From Mycolicibacterium hassiacum DSM 44199 (lineage in GTDB: Bacteria; Actinomycetota; Actinomycetes; Mycobacteriales; Mycobacteriaceae), in NCBI RefSeq assembly GCF_900603025.1, contig NZ_LR026975.1, forward strand, positions 1,426,001 to 1,490,000: DNA of 64,000 nt. The letters run 5' to 3'. Every line of letters starts with the position of its first letter. Positions within the stretch are counted from its first letter, which is position 1. The notes beneath the pieces were generated by a model, which was given only the letters and a program-made list of their open reading frames with translations, did not search any database and was not told the DNA's origin. This document shows positions 63,168 through 64,000 of the stretch, piece after piece. The position numbers were made by a program, and so were the translations under genes.

Positions 63168-64000
63168 TCAGGTGTCGACGATGTTCTCCGGGTGCAGCAT
63201 CTCGGCGTAGCGCAGCTGTTCGGGGATACCGAACCCGTCCACCAGCAACTCCGCGTAGGGCCGCAGATTGCGGCAGCGTTCGTTGATCCCGCGGGTGACG
63301 GCCTTCGCGCGCTCGGTGGACAGGAACCGGTGCTCCATGTACCAGGCGCGGTCCCGCTCGAACACCGACAACGCGTACAGATCGCACACCATGCTCAGAA
63401 TGCGCCGGGCCTCCTCGTCCTCGCACGCCTCGATCCCCGCGACGAACGCCTCGAGAACGACCCGTTCGATGTGCGCCCGGGCGGCGTGCAACACATGGTC
63501 CTGCACCGCGTTGAACGCGTCGAACTCGTCCATCTCCTTGGACTTGCCCTGCAGCCGCCGCGCCAGCGTGGAGATCATGTACTCCTCGCGGTCCTCGAAC
63601 ATCTTGACCTGAGTGCCGCGGTTGAACAGGCTGCCCTCCTCCTCGTTGTCCTGGCGGGTGTCGAGGATGGTCTGGATGATCGTCTCCGCCGCGGTGCGTT
63701 TGAGCACCCGCTCCCCGGCGTAGTTGGCCGCGAACCGCACCCACTCGACCGGGCTCATCCCCTTGATGTCGTCGGCGTACTCGGTGAGCAGCTGTTTGGC
63801 GACGAGCTGCAGCAGCACGTGATTGTCGCCCTCGAACGTGGTGAACACATCGGTGTCGCCGCGCAGCGCGATGAGCCGGTTCTCGGCCAGATACCCGGCG
63901 CCGCCGCAGGCCTCGCGGGCCTCCTGGATCGCGCGGGTCGCATGCCAGGTGGCGATCGCCTTCAGCCCGGCCGCACGCGCCTCCAGCTCGCGTTGCTCCT
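63168..64000 (-). CDS. Acyl-CoA oxidase/dehydrogenase family protein, partial
   Basis: C-terminal 277 residues of a flavoprotein of fatty-acid beta-oxidation; the start lies beyond base 64000. The segment EACGGAGYLAENRL followed by DTDVFTTFEGDNHVLLQ is the family mark for acyl-CoA oxidases and long acyl-CoA dehydrogenases, including flavin contacts. The tail is helical (to HPENIVDT). It converges with the NRPS remnant across 74 bp, so it is the right border of the NRPS region and is probably a core gene. Whether it uses O2 or an electron-transfer protein cannot be told from this part. Confidence 0.87.
   Translation of the reverse strand, partial: EQRELEARAAGLKAIATWHATRAIQEAREACGGAGYLAENRLIALRGDTDVFTTFEGDNHVLLQLVAKQLLTEYADDIKGMSPVEWVRFAANYAGERVLKRTAAETIIQTILDTRQDNEEEGSLFNRGTQVKMFEDREEYMISTLARRLQGKSKEMDEFDAFNAVQDHVLHAARAHIERVVLEAFVAGIEACEDEEARRILSMVCDLYALSVFERDRAWYMEHRFLSTERAKAVTRGINERCRNLRPYAELLVDGFGIPEQLRYAEMLHPENIVDT

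Overview
The window is from a mycobacterium, most likely a fast-growing or environmental species (Mycolicibacterium-type). The gene order mbtG-mbtH / Rv2375-like / hrcA-dnaJ2-rsmE / phoH-ybeY-CNNM-cdd-like-era / amiA2 / recO-uppS-Rv2360c-like / smtB-zur / glyS / TPM protein / dgt-dnaG / tRNA-Asn is that of the M. tuberculosis Rv2378c-Rv2342 region as I remember it. The PE/PPE, esx and plc genes found there in M. tuberculosis are absent. GC content is high and many genes look leaderless: a TANNNT -10 box lies 6-9 nt before an ATG or GTG.

Layout. 1-1300 is the end of a mycobactin cluster (partial mbtG, then mbtH). 1285-9106 holds stress, RNA-maturation and ribosome-assembly genes in two transcription units, separated by a perfect 18-bp hairpin after rsmE and closed by a second hairpin after era. 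9141-14167 holds a secreted CAP-domain protein, an amidase, recO, uppS and the zinc regulators smtB-zur. 14237-20956 holds glyS, a membrane TPM/coiled-coil protein, dgt and dnaG. 21050-22966 holds small secreted, membrane and lipoprotein genes and tRNA-Asn.

23195-63093 is an accessory region. An ABC exporter pair (permease and ATPase, minus strand) is divergent from two giant, overlapping NRPS genes of 5111 and 6632 codons. They encode nine modules: C-A-T / C-A-T-E / C-A-T / C-A-T-E // C-A-T / C-A-T-E / C-A-T / C-A-MT-T / C-A-MT-T-TE. Each E domain (modules 2, 4, 6) is followed by a C domain of the type that accepts D-residues. The predicted product is a nonapeptide with D-residues at 2, 4 and 6 and N-methyl residues at 8 and 9. 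It may be N-acylated, because module 1 opens with its own C domain. I do not recognise the product.

The NRPS genes are built from near-identical DNA cassettes of 0.7-4.4 kb, which suggests duplication and gene conversion. A complete ISL3-type insertion sequence (61254-62714, 8-bp target duplication) has cut the terminal thioesterase between its catalytic Asp and His, so product release is probably broken in this strain. The window ends in a partial acyl-CoA oxidase/dehydrogenase gene on the minus strand.
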